A DNA stretch of 64,000 bases from NCBI GenBank assembly GCA_039720395.1, contig CM077828.1, positions 28,066,717 to 28,130,716 of the forward strand. Reading direction: 5' to 3'. The notes beneath the pieces are model-generated. The model did no database searches, was not told the origin of the DNA, and worked only from the letters and a program-made list of their open reading frames with translations. The position numbers were made by a program, and so were the translations under genes. The DNA comes from Liquidambar formosana (lineage: Eukaryota; Streptophyta; Magnoliopsida; Saxifragales; Altingiaceae). Within the stretch, counting starts at the first letter, position 1; each line of letters starts with the position of its first letter. This document shows positions 1 to 13,400 of this stretch, piece after piece.

Positions 1-578
1 ATAAATTCTAATCATTAGAGAGTAACTATGGTGAACAAGATTTGAAATGAAAAGCTGAAGAGCAAGACACATGCAAAAAAAGGAGTATGGATGCTAAATC
101 TCAGCAGTTTCTCCCTCTCTTTGTTTTAACCATTAAACATTTTGGAACCACACAGGTCATTAAAATGAACAATCTAAAGCAGTAATTGATCCATAGACAA
201 GTAGAAATGCGTTTGATAAACTGAATGATGTCCTGCGTTCCAATCATAGGGTTAAAAACTATGTCCCACACTCCCAGCAAACAAGAACTTACAAAAATAA
301 CAGAGTGTTAAATTTTCACTCACTATTGGTTTCTCCAACAATTAGAATCTTCATGCAATAAATGTTGCAATGGCCCTTTAATATGCTTTAGACAAGTTGA
401 ATGCTTTGATCCCCAAAAAAACTCAGACTTTCACAAGTGCAGAACCAAGTCAACTAACCCAACCACAAAAAATTGGAACCCAGAAGATTTATTGAACTAC
501 CTGAAATGAGACAAAGTGAAAAGTTGTCTCCATAGATTGAGATATTAATGTTACCAACCTCTTCATGAAATTCACGTC

Positions 579-3500
579 TCACTTCTCAATCATGGCAGCA
601 GAAGGGAAAAACCTCATGATGAAGCTCGAGAGTGACCAAATGCAGATGACCCCAAGAAATTGAAGGACATTCAGAAGTGTACCCAATGAGCTGTTTATTG
701 CCATGTTGTGTGCAGTCATCTCAGCTCCTCTCACTGTAAATGACAGGGCTGTCACCAGTTGTGCTGCCCTATTCAGTTGGTGCAATCTATAAACCTGCAA
801 AATATTAAGTCTCTTTAATCTATACCCAAACAGTTATTGAATTAAAAATTATACTCAGGTATTTCTACATTGTCCCTGGACAAGACTTGGCTACTTACAG
901 TGGAGGAAGAAGTCCTCCTTACCTCCACTCACCTTTCACCATGTGTCCAAAAAAAAATTAATGAGAATTAATCATGTGCATGCATCCCCATGTTTATGTG
1001 ATAATGGATGCATGTCCACATGTCCGTGTTTCAGTGTCCACACATCCACATGAATATGAATGTGTATATATGTCCGAGTCCACATATCCTTGTGTCCATG
1101 TCCCTATATTTCTCAATTTAGCCATGACAAGTGTCAAAATATGAGTGGGGGTAAGGAGCAGCTCCTCTAATGTAAGGAGGCAAGTATTTTTGTCAACGAT
1201 TTCATATGAAGCAGCATACAGTTGTAGACTAAGATTATTGAACAAAAACAGTTTAAACAATTTTAGTTCATCCATGGAAAAATGATGATTTTAAGCATCA
1301 AAATGAAGCAAATAAGATGGCCCAATTTAGTTCAGATGAAATGTGCATATTATAACAACCTGTACAACACAATAATGGAAGGTGAAATACAATATTTCTA
1401 CATTCTGAAAGAGAAAAAGGAGGTTTTCTGAAAAAAATTGATTAGAACTAAGTCAATACTGTCCTTACTTGAAAGATAATGGGAATGACAGGCCATGAAG
1501 GTGACTTTAGATATCTCACATACTGCTCGAATGCAAACTGGACAACAATGCCGACTAGGTATGGGGCAAGAGTAGCAGAAGCTGCAGGGCCAGTCCATGG
1601 CCATACCAAACCCATTGTCACCATAGGAATTATAAGACTTAGTACCAAGACAGCAACAGAAGATATTCGGTGCCCGAATTGAGGGGCCAGGGTTCTGTCA
1701 CTATTTGCAGTAGAAAGTGGCTCAATAGGCCTCCATAAATGGTCTATTAGCAGGAGAAAAACCGCAACACCACAGTAGAAAAGTGCCTCCGTGAAGAACA
1801 ATATGAGGAAATCTGCAGACAGAAACCAATGGATTGTTGAGAGAATTAAGCAATTCTAATGCCCCAGCAATTCTGAGCAATTGGAACACAGTTTGCTTAC
1901 CAAAAGAACCAGGAGGGTTGGGTATTAAATCCATTATGGACATGAACAAAGCTCTACTTGGTAAATGGATTTGGAGATTTGGTACGCGTGTTCAAGGTTT
2001 ATGGAGAGATGTTATTGTGTAGAAATATGGTGTGAAAGAAGGGGGTTGGTGGTCGAAAGAGAGTAGAAGATCTCATGGTACGGGTTTGTGGAAAGCTATT
2101 ATGCTTGACTTTGATACCTTCTTGAAACAAACAAGTTTTAAGGTAGGTGGTGGTAAATGGTAATAGGATTAAATTTTGAAAGATGTGTGGTGTGGGAATG
2201 CTTCTTTCTTGGACAAATTCCCCATTTTGTTTTCAATAGCTAACAACAAAGAAGCTTGGATCATGGATTACATTGATAGTGGAAGGGATGGAATTCATCG
2301 GAACATCGCTTTTTGTAGAAGCTTCAATGATTGGGAGTTGGAGTCCGTCATGATTTTTTATCATGATTTATATGAAAGTAAAATTTTTTTGCAAGGGAAT
2401 GATACTTTGTTGTGGCGCAATGACTCAAAAGGTTTATTCTCGGTGAAATCTTATTATTCTTGTTTGGATTCTAACTCGGTTGTGTTCCCTCCGGCAAAGA
2501 GCATTTGGATCCCTTCGGTGCCCTCTAAAGTTGCATTCTTCTCTTGGTTGGTATCTCACAAGAAGTGTCTTACTATTGACTTTTTGATTAGAATGAAGTG
2601 GGAGATGCCGAATAGATGTATTATGTGCAAAGAGGCGGAGGAAACCGTGGATCATCTTTTCATCCATTGTTAGACAGCTAGAAGCTTATGGGTTCTTATT
2701 TTCCATCTTTTCGGGGTCAAGTGGGTTCTACCATCCACTACTCATGACTTGCTTGTGAGTTGGTGGGTTAAAAGGGGCCGCAAAGATTCTAAAGTTGTTT
2801 AGAGGATGGTTTCCCATGCTCTTTTTTGGTGTATTTGGAAAGAACATAACTAGAGAACCTTTGAAGGGGTTGAGTCATCCACGTTGGAGCTCAAATCTCT
2901 TTTGGTTAAATCATTGTATTGGTGGTTTTGTAGTTATACTAGAGGATGTAATCCCTCTTTACTCTTTTTGTTGACTCCCTTAGCTTGTATTAGTTGTTTG
3001 GGGGTGTCTCCTTTTTTGTGGCTCTTTTTGTTTAGTGGGCCTTGGTGGTTTTTTTCTCTTGTATATGTCTCATGTACAAGAATTTTGGCCCCTTCTTTTT
3101 ATCCCAATACATACATTACTTGATCAAAAAAAAATTCTAATGCCCCAGCTTAGTAAGCAAAACATGATTCAGAAGCAGAAAAGAAGATAGAGATCTAAGA
3201 GGGCATGCTCCACCAAATTAAATACATCACAGTCTGTAATTTGCTTTTTGAGAATTTCGATTCCTAAGAGTTGTGGACTTTCTAGCACTCAATTACCAAA
3301 AGTTAAGCCAACTACATAAAACCTCTTCTGCCATCCCTCTCCACTATGAGCCACATATATTTTTCAATACTTCCATCCATGTTGTTATTGGTTGTTGTTT
3401 TTTCCTTCCAGAAATTCTGCCTATATCATCATGCTCCTTTTTTTTCTTGCTTATTTCTTACCAGTAAATAGGTCTTCTAATCTCCCTACGACCATCATAT

Positions 3501-6283
3501 CACCTTGGTCCTAAACACCTTGAATGATCTTCATTAGAAGTAACTTTTAAAAAGTATCTACCCACATCTAGTTCTCAAGTATGTATAGCCCACATTCTAT
3601 CAAGTTGTTAGGTATTGATTTTCACCTCCTTTTGTATGGTTTTACCTAACTTATAACAGAGGCCATCAAAAAGCTTTATGACAATCCTCAATTAAAATGC
3701 AGGAGGCAAGACGGACTAAGTGATACTTAGCAAGATTATACACAAATTCCCTATAGGAAATAAAGCATAATGACCAGAAAAAATCAGTAAACCAATCACC
3801 CTGAAATTGAGTCACCTTTCCTATAATTCCTTCATTGAAGTTTTTATGTTAATTTTATTCATGTGTTTACTAGTTAATTTACTAATTTATTAGTTCTCGT
3901 GACACAAAAAAGAGCACATAAAACCCAATAACTCCACATCAACATAAGAGACTGTGCTCACCTGTTAAAAGAGAGTCCTCAAATACAGTGGAGAGTATTC
4001 TGCGCAGATAAAGTGAGGGAAAAATGAAAGACGCTACAAGAACAGCAGGACCAATAAACCATAGTAGGTTGTTTTGATTCCTTTGGGAGCTGGATATAAG
4101 GATTTCGTCCTCTCTTTTATATGGACGATTATAAAATGAGATTAAACCGGGTTTTCCACCAGTTCCCTCAAAAAGCAAAGATGAACTGGATACAGGAGAA
4201 ATTTCGTCAGTATAAGGGGCGGTATTTTGTTGCTCTGTAGCATCTGATATAACCTCAGTGTAGGGTGACTGGTCTTCAGAATTAGAAAATGGAACATATT
4301 GCCTCTTTGGTTTCCTTCCCTTTAACTTAAGCATTCCGTGTAATAATTGGAATGACTTGACTGCTTGCAACATCAGAAAAAATAAATAAATAACAATAAG
4401 AGAAGACATATTAGGCAGTGGTAACAAAAATGGCAATATACATGATAAAAGTGAGCGAAGTTCAAAATCATATAAAATATATCTCATGGAAAATGTGAGT
4501 AAAAAATAAATATCATTGCAATATGTCACCACCAAGTCACCACATTCATATTTGAACAAGGAAACTCAGACCCTACAGCAACAGTCAACTGAAGTCCAGC
4601 AGCTCATTTCACTAGAACTCCCATAAAACTCGCTAAGGCCTTAATGGAGATGTTGGACCAGCCAAATAGCACCCTGATACAGAATTTTAAATTTTGGAAA
4701 TTATCGAACAAATTAGGAAAGTTACCTTTAGCATTTCTCAGCTGCTGCACATCATATTTTGGACTGCCATACAATCCTTGCGATAAGCTCAGCTGAATAT
4801 CAAAGAATAAGAGTTATTAAGCAGAAGTTGGATATGAAGCTTCTTTCTTTGTGGGGAACCTCACTGACATTCTTAAATAAGTTAAAAACTTAAAATCCAA
4901 TAGCAAGAATTCAAAGATACACCATGAGTTTAACGAGGATATCAGATTCACTAGTGAATCCTTGTACATGATTCATATTATGTATAATAAGCTAAAGGGT
5001 TCCAACCCTTCCCCCCCCCCCCCCCCCCCCAAAAGAAAAAAAAAACCAATTTATTAATGGTTAAGGCACACTTTATTTTTTCGTTTGTTTATCCTTAATG
5101 ATCCAAATTCATAGTATAGATAAGGCTAAGGTAGAAAACTGACAATACATAAGCAATACAGTAAGATAATAAACAAACAAAAAGGATTAGCCACACCATG
5201 CTTGTAAAGGCTTGACCATTCAAGAAAGAAAATGACCAGGCCAAAAAATCATTTCCCATTATATAAATTCTCAAATTCTCTGTAGTCCTTACTGATATAT
5301 TGGATCTCTATGAAACTAAGATGACTGGCACATTATAACATTCCAATTTCCTTTATCTCCAACCCTTTCCTCTCAAGAGCAATTAAAATTACAAGCCCCT
5401 CCCCAATAATAAATAGAAAACCACAATAAAAGGAAAAAGTTGTGTATATGTCACATCTAGTTGCAAATATTCATTGATTACAACTATTTTAATTCAATTC
5501 AAATATGACTATTTGATCTCATTTGCTTTGCTCATCTATGTTAACATTAGCTTTCATCATTTGCTTATCAAAAAAAAAAAAAAATGTTAACATTACCTTC
5601 CTTTTGCATCCAATCTGACTATATGCCAAAATTTTACATGCGGTCACAGCTCACAACTCTAGCCAAAAGCCACACCTTTGAAGTATATGCGTATTTGTGT
5701 TTGTGTGTGTGTGTTTATATATATATCTTAAAGACAAACACTATATTTTGAAAATTATCAAGCATCATGAGGACTAGACGAAGGCCCATTCGAGACTGCG
5801 AGAAAATACACAGTAATGATAATTTAATTGAAGATATGGACCTAAAAAGAGTCAAATGACAAAAGATAATTGGTCAAAATAGTTGAGATAAAGTTTGTAC
5901 TCCAAGAGTGCACTTAAATATAGCAACATCTTATAGAATACCCACTTCTAAAAACCAGTACTCATTGTGACAAATCACAGGCAGCACTAAAAAATTTTGC
6001 TCAACTAAAACCCTCTTGACATTTACAGAATCAATAGGCAATAAACAAATACTGAGAATTAGATTTAGCCACCATAATTAACTTCCTCAGCCATCAAAAA
6101 CCCTAAACAAAAATATTCATAACACAACCAGGCAATTTTCCTTGGTAAAACAGAGAGTAAACATTTTCCCAGTAAACAAACAGAGGAGCTGAGACATACC
6201 TGGGGACTTCTCCTGGATTGAAAAGGAGAAGAAAGAGAGGTGGCCACGCAAGAGAACGAAGAAGCAGCAGTTCTTACTGCCAT
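579..6283 (-). CDS. Predicted plastid multi-pass membrane protein, unknown function
   Basis: Exons on the minus strand, 5' to 3': 6283-6200, 4792-4726, 4360-3962, 1812-1469, 794-579. All have GT-AG borders, and they sum to 1110 nt, giving 369 aa and a stop. The start chosen is the ATG opening MAVRTAASSF; a longer in-frame upstream ATG exists. The first 28 residues are rich in Ser, Ala and Arg with no acidic residues, which looks like a chloroplast transit peptide. A hydrophilic Ser/Glu-rich stretch follows (about 70-145). Then come about five hydrophobic segments, near 148-168, 185-207, 232-255, 262-282 and 340-360. The C-terminal part (YRLHQLNRAAQLVTALSF) looks like a conserved uncharacterised plant family, by memory only. 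No catalytic motif is visible. Intron 3 carries a LINE. The reading frame is intact, so the gene is probably functional. Confidence 0.8.
1852..1868. repeat. Target-site duplication of the LINE (left copy)
   Basis: A 17-bp perfect direct repeat of 3133-3149 flanks the LINE. The length fits target-primed reverse transcription of L1 elements. The left copy lies only 39 bp upstream of the exon that begins at 1812 on the minus strand. Confidence 0.92.
1869..3132 (+). mobile_element. 5'-truncated L1-type LINE (zf-RVT 3' region)
   Basis: This is a non-LTR retrotransposon fragment of about 1.26 kb. It ends in an A-run and is bounded by a 17-bp target-site duplication (AATTCTAATGCCCCAGC at 1852-1868 and 3133-3149). 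Its translation shows the end of the reverse transcriptase region (NTVCLPKEPGGLGIKSI). Next, at 2176-2673, is the zinc-binding RT-associated domain, with GLFSVKSYY, the WIPSVPSKVAFFSWL block and the C-x2-C...H-x4-H residues (CIMC...HLFIHC). Stop codons at 2022, 2164 and 2673 show it is dead. The 5' part, including the endonuclease and most of the RT, is missing, as expected from aborted target-primed reverse transcription. It sits antisense to the surrounding gene, inside intron 3. Confidence 0.93.
5011..5030. repeat. Poly-C tract of 20 in an intron
   Basis: Uninterrupted run of 20 C followed by an A-rich stretch, inside intron 2 of the plastid membrane protein gene. Its exact length is unreliable in any assembly. 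Confidence 0.9.
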
Positions 6284-6866
6284 TTTCTGAAGGCAACAAT
6301 AACCGACCAACCCAATCGGTTAGAAACTCAACCACTGCATTTTGATCGATTTTAAGGTAAACCCATGAGATTTGAAGGAGGATACGAGACACCCAGGTGG
6401 GAAATTTTCCCCGAGAAAGAAAAATGGTGGGAAAATAGATGAGTTTCGGAGATTCTGAGGTATGGTTTTTGGAGTTCGAGGGAGAAGGAAGAGCCGCTTC
6501 TTTGTTTTTGTTTTTATGCTGTGGGTTCAAGCGGGTGAAATTTGGACAACCCCACCTCTTTCATCGGCCTCTCACAATTCCCACTTCCCTTACATAGCAT
6601 TCTCTGTTTTTTTTTTTTCCTTTTTTTTATTCCTTCTAATTTCTCTTCTTTTACCTGTTTAGCTGCAGAAAAAACACGGAACAAATAAAAGTAAACCTAC
6701 TTGTTCTTGGCACAAGAAAACAAAACTTTACCCTAGCACCCACACCCCCAAAATGCAAAAAGAAAAATAAGAACATAAACATAAACATAAATTTTGAGCC
6801 TTATGTGATGTGTTACTTGATCCCCCAAAAGTGAAATTGTTATAATAGATATATATATATATATAT

Positions 6867-7038
6867 AGGATGATGATCAGGTAAGCACGTGCTGATATAA
6901 CTTATATCAAAACCTGCATTGGGAGTTGTACTTTGTGCATTAGTGAGATGTGAAGTGCATTGAATCAATGCAAGGGGTACAACCCCCAATGCATAGTGCT
7001 GATGTAACTTACATCAACACGTGCTAATAGGATCACCT
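6867..7038. mobile_element. Small foldback MITE inserted in a TA microsatellite
   Basis: An element of about 170 bp whose two halves are imperfect inverted repeats of nearly 60 bp. The left arm reads GGATGATGATCAGG, then GCACGTGCTGATATAAC, then CATTGGGAGTTGTAC. The right arm, reversed, reads GGTGATCCTATTAGC, then CACGTGTTGATGTAAG, then CATTGGGGGTTGTAC. It is flanked on both sides by (TA)n, which fits a TA-targeting (Tc1/mariner, Stowaway-like) MITE, but the TA repeat hides the exact target duplication. There is no coding capacity. It lies upstream of the gene that starts at 6283 (-). Confidence 0.65.
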
Positions 7039-7045
7039 CTGTATG

Positions 7046-7046
<1 letters not shown>

Positions 7047-7103
<57 letters not shown>

Positions 7104-7172
7104 TTTTTTTGGTCTGTTAGTGAGAAGGCAAAGGTTTTTTTTTTTTTTTGGTCTGTCAGTGAGAAGGCAAAG
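7047..7172. repeat. (TA)n, poly-T and a short tandem duplication
   Basis: (TA)n runs from about 7050 to 7086 and then becomes a 25-nt T run. After it, a segment of about 40 bp (GGTCTGTTAGTGAGAAGGCA plus a T run) is repeated with GGTCTGTCAGTGAGAAGGCA. The open frames here are low-complexity artefacts. Confidence 0.85.
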
Positions 7173-7986
7173 GAAAGGTATCCTAAGTTCACATCTATTG
7201 ACGTCTGGGTCCAGATTAGTCTCTCATGATGCATAATCTACCCTGAAATAGTTACATTCGGCTTACTTGAGTGGATTTTTATTTTCATTTTTCTCTCAAG
7301 TCCTACATAATGAAAGATTTTTTGATCCAGATTTATTGAACTTATTCATTTCCTCCTCTCCCTTTTTTTTTTGTTTGTTTAATCTCATATACTATACGTT
7401 AAACAGACCATTGAAAGTTCCAACGCATCTTTCACTGATTGAGCATCAATGAGAAAAATTACCAGGAGATGAGCTAGTATCTCAAAGAATTCACACATTG
7501 GATGGTTCAATTCATCAAAGATATCCACGCCCAGACAAGCCCATATGCCATGACAGCCATCACATGCCAGGGCAGCATTATGGTGTAAAAGAGCATCAAA
7601 CGGAAAATACCAACCACGAAAGCAGAAGAGAAATAAATAAGAAAACAGCTGAATGCCCATTAAGTACTTGGTGATACAATTGGAACCATTTTCATCCCAT
7701 TATGGAACCTCACTGAAAGAAGGCAACTGAATACAGAAAGAAACAGAATAATTAGGGAGTGATACAAGAATAAAAATATTGCCTTGAAAAATTACAGAAA
7801 TCAGCTAAATTCTCTGCTTGTTGGAATCCTTGACTCGCTCAAGAGACTGAAAAGAACCCCAATACAAAATGGGGTTTGCCAGCTCTGTTTCAAAAATGTC
7901 TACCCTTTGAAACATTTTCAGAAGAAACTCTCCAATTTCGGACCTTTGCTTGCACCAAGTCTTTCCTTAAATTACAATCCCCAAAT

Positions 7987-10529
7987 CTAGATGAGATTAG
8001 CTCTCTTTAAAAATCTGATTGCTCTGCAATAATGGGGCCATATTGATTCCACAAAATCCAGGTATTTTTCCAATGCCCACTCTTCAAGTTCTTTCAGCTT
8101 TCTTTTCGATAGCTTTTTGTAGTCTAAGTTCTTAATGTCCACCACAGGTTGCCAGAAACGAGCTATTATATCTTCTTTGAGCTTCCCATGTGCAATATAC
8201 GTATAGGCCAAGAGGTAGTAAGTGGGCAAATTCTTCACTACATTCACTGTCTGCTTAAAGCTGAAGACATATAGTGCACATAGCCCTCGGAGCATCTTGA
8301 TGTAGAGAGCAACAATCAGGGGCCCAAAAACCCACAAAGGAGTCAAATCCTTCGACACTTCAGTCCCATAAATCACATTAACTGCCAAGTACCACGGAAT
8401 GCTGCAAATTAAACACAACAAATTAGAAGCAGTGAAAGTATCAATAGTACACCGCATGGTGCACATGCATTCATATGATCAAAATTATGGACAATATTCA
8501 TAAAACCAATTGTTCAAAAATTTGTTTCATGCTATGTACATCAGACCATTGTACTTACAATATCAGTATGGGTATCTTTATTGTTGCATCAAGACGCAGA
8601 AGGTAGCACCATACTGCCTTTAGTCTTTCCTTGTTTTGAGTCCCATTGTGAGATTCTGATATTTCTTTCTGAGAAGGTTGTTCTCCCAAAATTCCATCTA
8701 CAGCCTCACTTGGTGATTGTGTTCGCAACATTGTCAACCATCTCTTAAATAAATTATATATAGCTGGAGATCCTCCCATGGTCTCATTTGCTTCAGGAGT
8801 ATAGGAAAGTGGAACATTCTGTGCCTTTGGAGATTCCAGTCTGGTTTCTTCACTCTCCTGTGGTACATAAGAAAGCTTTACAGAATTCTTGGAGGAATTG
8901 GATCCACTTGCTCTGCCTCTAGATTCATCATTCTGGGCACTGCCTTTGAAGGCTGAAATTTTCAAAAGGTTTCCTTTTGGTCCTTGACGAGGAGCCCCTA
9001 AACTGCAGAAACAAGTTATCTAATTTATTAATTCAATATATAATATATTGTAAGAGCATGTAGAAAAAAAAATTTTCTTTGATAAAGTAAAAGATTGTAT
9101 TAGAAAGAGAAAACGGCATAACCCAAGCACATAAGGGAAAAAAATTTAAATCCACGCGAGTCGTAATAAAGTTTTCACAAAGGTTAGACGACTGAAAAAC
9201 TTTCATATGATTACAGTTCATGGAAGCATTTCAACATCCCACAAAAATGAAATCAGTCAATTAGATTTTCCTCAGCAATCAAATGCCCAAAACCATCCTT
9301 CACAACACTATCATTGCAAAACAAAAATTAACTTACTACAAAAAATTGGATGGATGCATCCCAGATGATAACCAAAAATGCAAACAATGTCATTTCTTAA
9401 AATCCTAAAACAAACATACATGTATAATGGATTAGACCCATTCAAATGCTATTATGGAAAGATTTGACTCATTTCAAATGCTATGCAGCTAGACAAACTC
9501 AATGGCATTATTTACTTTCTGTGAAACATCCGAACTCCCCCTAAAAGTAAGCTTAACATTGAATGATCAGAATACAGTAATATTAGCATAGTTACAATGC
9601 AAATATAAAGCAGCAAACTAAAATCGGGTGTGCATACACACATTAAAATGAACTTCACCCACACTTCAAACAAAGTAAATAATGTTGCGACAACAAAAAA
9701 GACAATACACACCTAAAACGAACACTGCGCTTCAATGAGAAACACCTATCTGTTCTCCCGACCATGTGAAGTGTTGTGACATATTGTTTCAACTTCATCC
9801 CTTTGGTCCATGATAGAGGTCTTGAGGCCAATGTTGCATAGGAACCCTAAAATACAATAAACAACCACAAGAAGTACAGATATTTAGAAATCTGAATCTA
9901 AGAAGTTGCAAGTCAAAGATGACAACAATTATGCATTAACAATGTATATGGATGAAAGACATGGGAATTTGCAAAGGAAGATGTAAAATACTTCACAGGT
10001 TCAAACTAGCACTGCATGGACAAAGGCATAGGAATCAGAATTTGACACATATTTAGAAGCTTGACATTGTGGGGCTGAAAAAATCAAGAAGTTGGGAACA
10101 CACACTCACACACGCGTGCACACACACACACACACTGAGACTTTGTTTAAAATCATCCAATATTTTAACAAACATGTAAATTTATACTTAAGTCACAAGA
10201 AGGACCACCACATATAACCCTTTAGTTGCCTCGAACATAAACATCTACAATATATTGCATCGTATCTTTGCACTGCTGGGGTAAGTTTGTCTCCTAAAAG
10301 ATAGATGATAATTCCCAAATCTGCAAAAATTACTAAATTTAAAAACATAAAAACAGCTTTTGATCAAGATGAGGAAAGGGTGCGCAACACAAAGGCATTT
10401 TTTTCGTGCATAATTTCCATGAAAGTCTTAATTTTAGATATTACATACAAAAGATAAGCAACAAATAGTACTACTGTATTAGTCATAGTTCTCTTAAATT
10501 ACCTGCATCTGGTGGGTTACCAATGCCAT
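7987..10529 (-). CDS. Conserved plant membrane protein of unknown function
   Basis: Exons on the minus strand: 10529-10503, 9846-9713, 9002-8559 and 8401-7987. All splice sites are canonical, and the 1020 nt encode 339 aa and a stop. The N-terminus (MALVTHQMQGSYATLASRPL) is rich in Ser and Arg with few acidic residues, which suggests a plastid transit peptide. A hydrophilic linker follows (about 60-190). Two hydrophobic segments lie near 196-215 (IPILIFIPWYLAVNVIYG) and 222-252. The last 85 residues are charged and contain KELEEWALEKYLDFVESIWP, ending in RFLKRANLI. The pattern looks like a highly conserved single-copy plant family, but no named domain is recognised and the function is unknown. 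A noncoding 5' exon seems to end at a GT near 11070, so the 5'UTR contains an intron. Confidence 0.82.
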
Positions 10530-11300
10530 CGTCAATCATTTACTCTATTGAACCTATTCAACAAACCAGCACACAAATTAATCACTTTTCTCAGCAACCG
10601 AACAGAGCGCCAAGAAATTTGGAACCTTACATTCTCAATTGTTACAGTTCGACAAATGAAAGACTAAACGACATAATCAGCTCAATTATATCTCGAACAA
10701 CTGCCTCCACCTCAATTTTTCAGGCAACTAAACAGAGGATCGAGCAACAAAAGTATTTTGCAAAATAAACCCAATTCTTTCAAGCACCGTTCGGTTAGGA
10801 TTTTGAAAAAAATCACGATTTGGCTTTCCAGAGCTAAAGATCATTCCAACTTTTGCTTAAGGAAAAAAAAACCCACTTCCGAAATTCGCTAACCAAACGA
10901 CGCCTTGACTTTCCCAGGAAGCAAACAACAGAAAAGCGAGACTTTAAAATATCTTCCCCTCTACTTTTTCCTTGGTTTTCTCGGAAACCAAACAGATTAC
11001 GACAACATATATATACCGAAAAGCTAAAACCTAAAGAAAGAGAATGAAAAAAAATGAAATTCACTCACCTGTGTACATGAATTCATGAGCTCCTTCAAAA
11101 ATCTTCAGAACATAGAGAGAGAGAGAGACAGAGAGACAGAGAGAGAGAAATATATAAATATATATATAGAGATATATAAAGGAAGCCTTTTCTCTGTATA
11201 TCTGTTTGATTTTCAATTTGTACAATGGAATGGATAGATGGAATGACGAGGAAAGGGGTGAGAATGGTGAAATTAGGGTTTTAAAGAGGACCCTTTTATC
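10530..11300 (-). promoter_or_regulatory. 5'UTR, leader intron and promoter of the membrane protein gene
   Basis: A consensus 5' splice site (ACAG|GTGAGT, minus strand) lies at about 11069, upstream of the ATG at 10529. This implies a spliced 5' leader. The presumed first exon contains a pyrimidine-rich (CT)n tract on the coding strand (11106-11150), common near plant transcription starts. A TATA-like AT-rich stretch lies at 11151-11178. The exact start is not determined. Confidence 0.5.
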
Positions 11301-11319
11301 GTTTAACAGTGGATAAAAC

Positions 11320-13400
11320 AAAAAGGGTAATAGAGACGGTGTTGTTGAAAATATTTTATTTTATGCTAATAATAACAATTGAAGGAAACTAGTGGTATAC
11401 GTGCAATTGACCCATTTTGTGGGGGATTGGGAATTCGGATGACCCAGTGAGTTACTTGGGTCGAGGTGGTGGGTAGGGCTTTAGGGTCTGTTTGGTTTTG
11501 AGGCAGTTCGGGTTAGGTTCTCATGTTTTACTTGAGAGATGTTAGGACTTGAGAACATGGTGAAATGACAATTTGGAATTCACGAATTATTTGACACAAG
11601 GAAAATTTTGGATTAAAGAGTGGATAAGGAAGATAATAATAGGAGTAATTCGAATAAAATCAAGTTAAATTTTGTGATTATGACGGACAAGGATGTTATT
11701 TGACACAGAGAAAATTTTGGATTAAAAAGCAGATAAGAAAGATAATAATACAAGTCATTCGGAAAAAATCACATTAAATTTTGTGATTATGAAGGTGGTT
11801 CAAATAATTCAGATAAGGATGTGTTTGACCACCTCCAACACATTCTTCCTAAGTTCTGGCCAAGCAAGACTAACATTGAATAATGACATTTTTGCTTAAT
11901 TGAAAAGTTGAGATAAATTTAGAAAATGTATTAAAAAAAATTTTATTTGGCCAAATGAGGAGTTCCTCAAGTCATTAGCTTAGACTAGTAAATAATTTCA
12001 ATATGCACAAAGTGGGATTCGGATTTTGTGCAGTTGGCTACTTTTACAACATGGTGCAATAAACGTAGGATCAATGACACGTAGACAAGAAAAAGATACG
12101 AAGAATTGCTAGGCGTCAAATGTATATCTCGAATTTCGGTTCTTCATTTCTTTTTCTTGCAACGTGTTATTAATCTTATGTTTACTGCACTATATAATAA
12201 CTGCACCAAATCCAATTACGCACAAAGTGTTATCAACCAAAAAAATTCCAACAAAATATTTTGTTAGGAATGTCTGGAATTAATTAGAGTAATCCTCCTT
12301 TTATAGCATGTTTCTACTCCGACTTCAAATCACCTTTTTGGTTCATTCAACGTGAAACAAATCACTTCTTTCTTTTTCTTTTTTTTTTCTTTTTTTTTTT
12401 TTCATTTTTTATGAGGAAACAAATCACTACTTCTCAGTGGTATGATTTGTTACACAGGATCAAATCATACTGCCCCCACATGATACGGCAACCAACTTTT
12501 TTTGTTAATATTTTCACTTCTTATACTACCATTTTTAATCTTTCTACTCATTGATCTCAATATCCATATTTTCAACCTCAAACTTTTGTGAACAACTGAT
12601 CATGGTATTTCTCAGCTATCAGATATTCATATCATAGAACATAGGTTGGCTTTTTTTTTTTCCTTTTTTTTTTTGCCAAACAATAGAGGAACACACACTC
12701 ATGCACAATCGAAACCAAAACTTCCACAAATCCCACACCCTCCACAAATTTTCTCAATATTGATAGGTGTACTTATGCTTATAATAAAAAAGAGCCATTA
12801 TGGACAATTTATTGCTCAAGAAAAAAAATTAAATTGGTAAAGGAAAGGAAAAACACCAACATACCCATAAAAGGTGGCTTGTTTGGCTGTCAAGAATTAT
12901 ATTCATGCCTCACAAAGCCCTAGTAAATCCTATTGATAGTGGGCTACAGCTATCTTTACCAACTTTCTTGACTTTTCTTTTACATGAAAGCAACATGCTA
13001 TTATAGGGCTGTTACATTTTCTTCGGCCGATTCCAAAACCTGTAATGGACAAAACCATTGACCTCTTGGTAATCAACCTCCATAGTAAATCCTAATCACA
13101 TGATATACCCATCAAAGCAGCCACTACCCTTGTTTCATCTGGCTAGGCAGTGCTCTTGGATGCATGGTGCCACAGATAAATCTAGATCACACCCCAATCC
13201 CACCCAAGTACCAGCGTACCCCTAGGCGTCAAGGGCTAGTGGTGTCACAATTTTTCGAAAAGAACTATATGTCTAGGTACCATTCACCCAACCCAACTCA
13301 AAAAAGCCGCTGAAATCCCATTAATTTCATCACATACAAACAAGCTACTATTACAAACATCATTACCCCAACCTCGGGGGAAAAAAAATGTAGTTACTAT
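11320..13400. other. Intergenic region, no gene recognised
   Basis: AT-rich intergenic DNA between the membrane protein gene and the 3' end of the MOS1-like gene. Apart from the 109-bp tandem duplication and T-rich tracts (12367-12402, 12651-12676), nothing is recognised. The small open frames lack codon bias or homology. Confidence 0.6.
11589..11798. repeat. Tandem duplication, 109-bp unit, two copies
   Basis: Copy 1 starts at 11589 with ATTTGACACAAGGAAAATTT. Copy 2 starts at 11698 with ATTTGACACAGAGAAAATTT. Both continue with GGATTAAA, AGATAATAATA and TTAAATTTTGTGATTATGA. The copies differ at roughly one base in ten, so the duplication is not recent. Confidence 0.85.

Noticed and set aside
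3939..4559. Full 206-codon frame as an independent gene
   Set aside because: Its first part is intron. Only 4360-3962 fits as an exon of the plastid membrane protein with consistent phase.
6965..7236. Frames containing Ile-Tyr repeats and poly-Phe
   Set aside because: Translation of (TA)n and poly-T.
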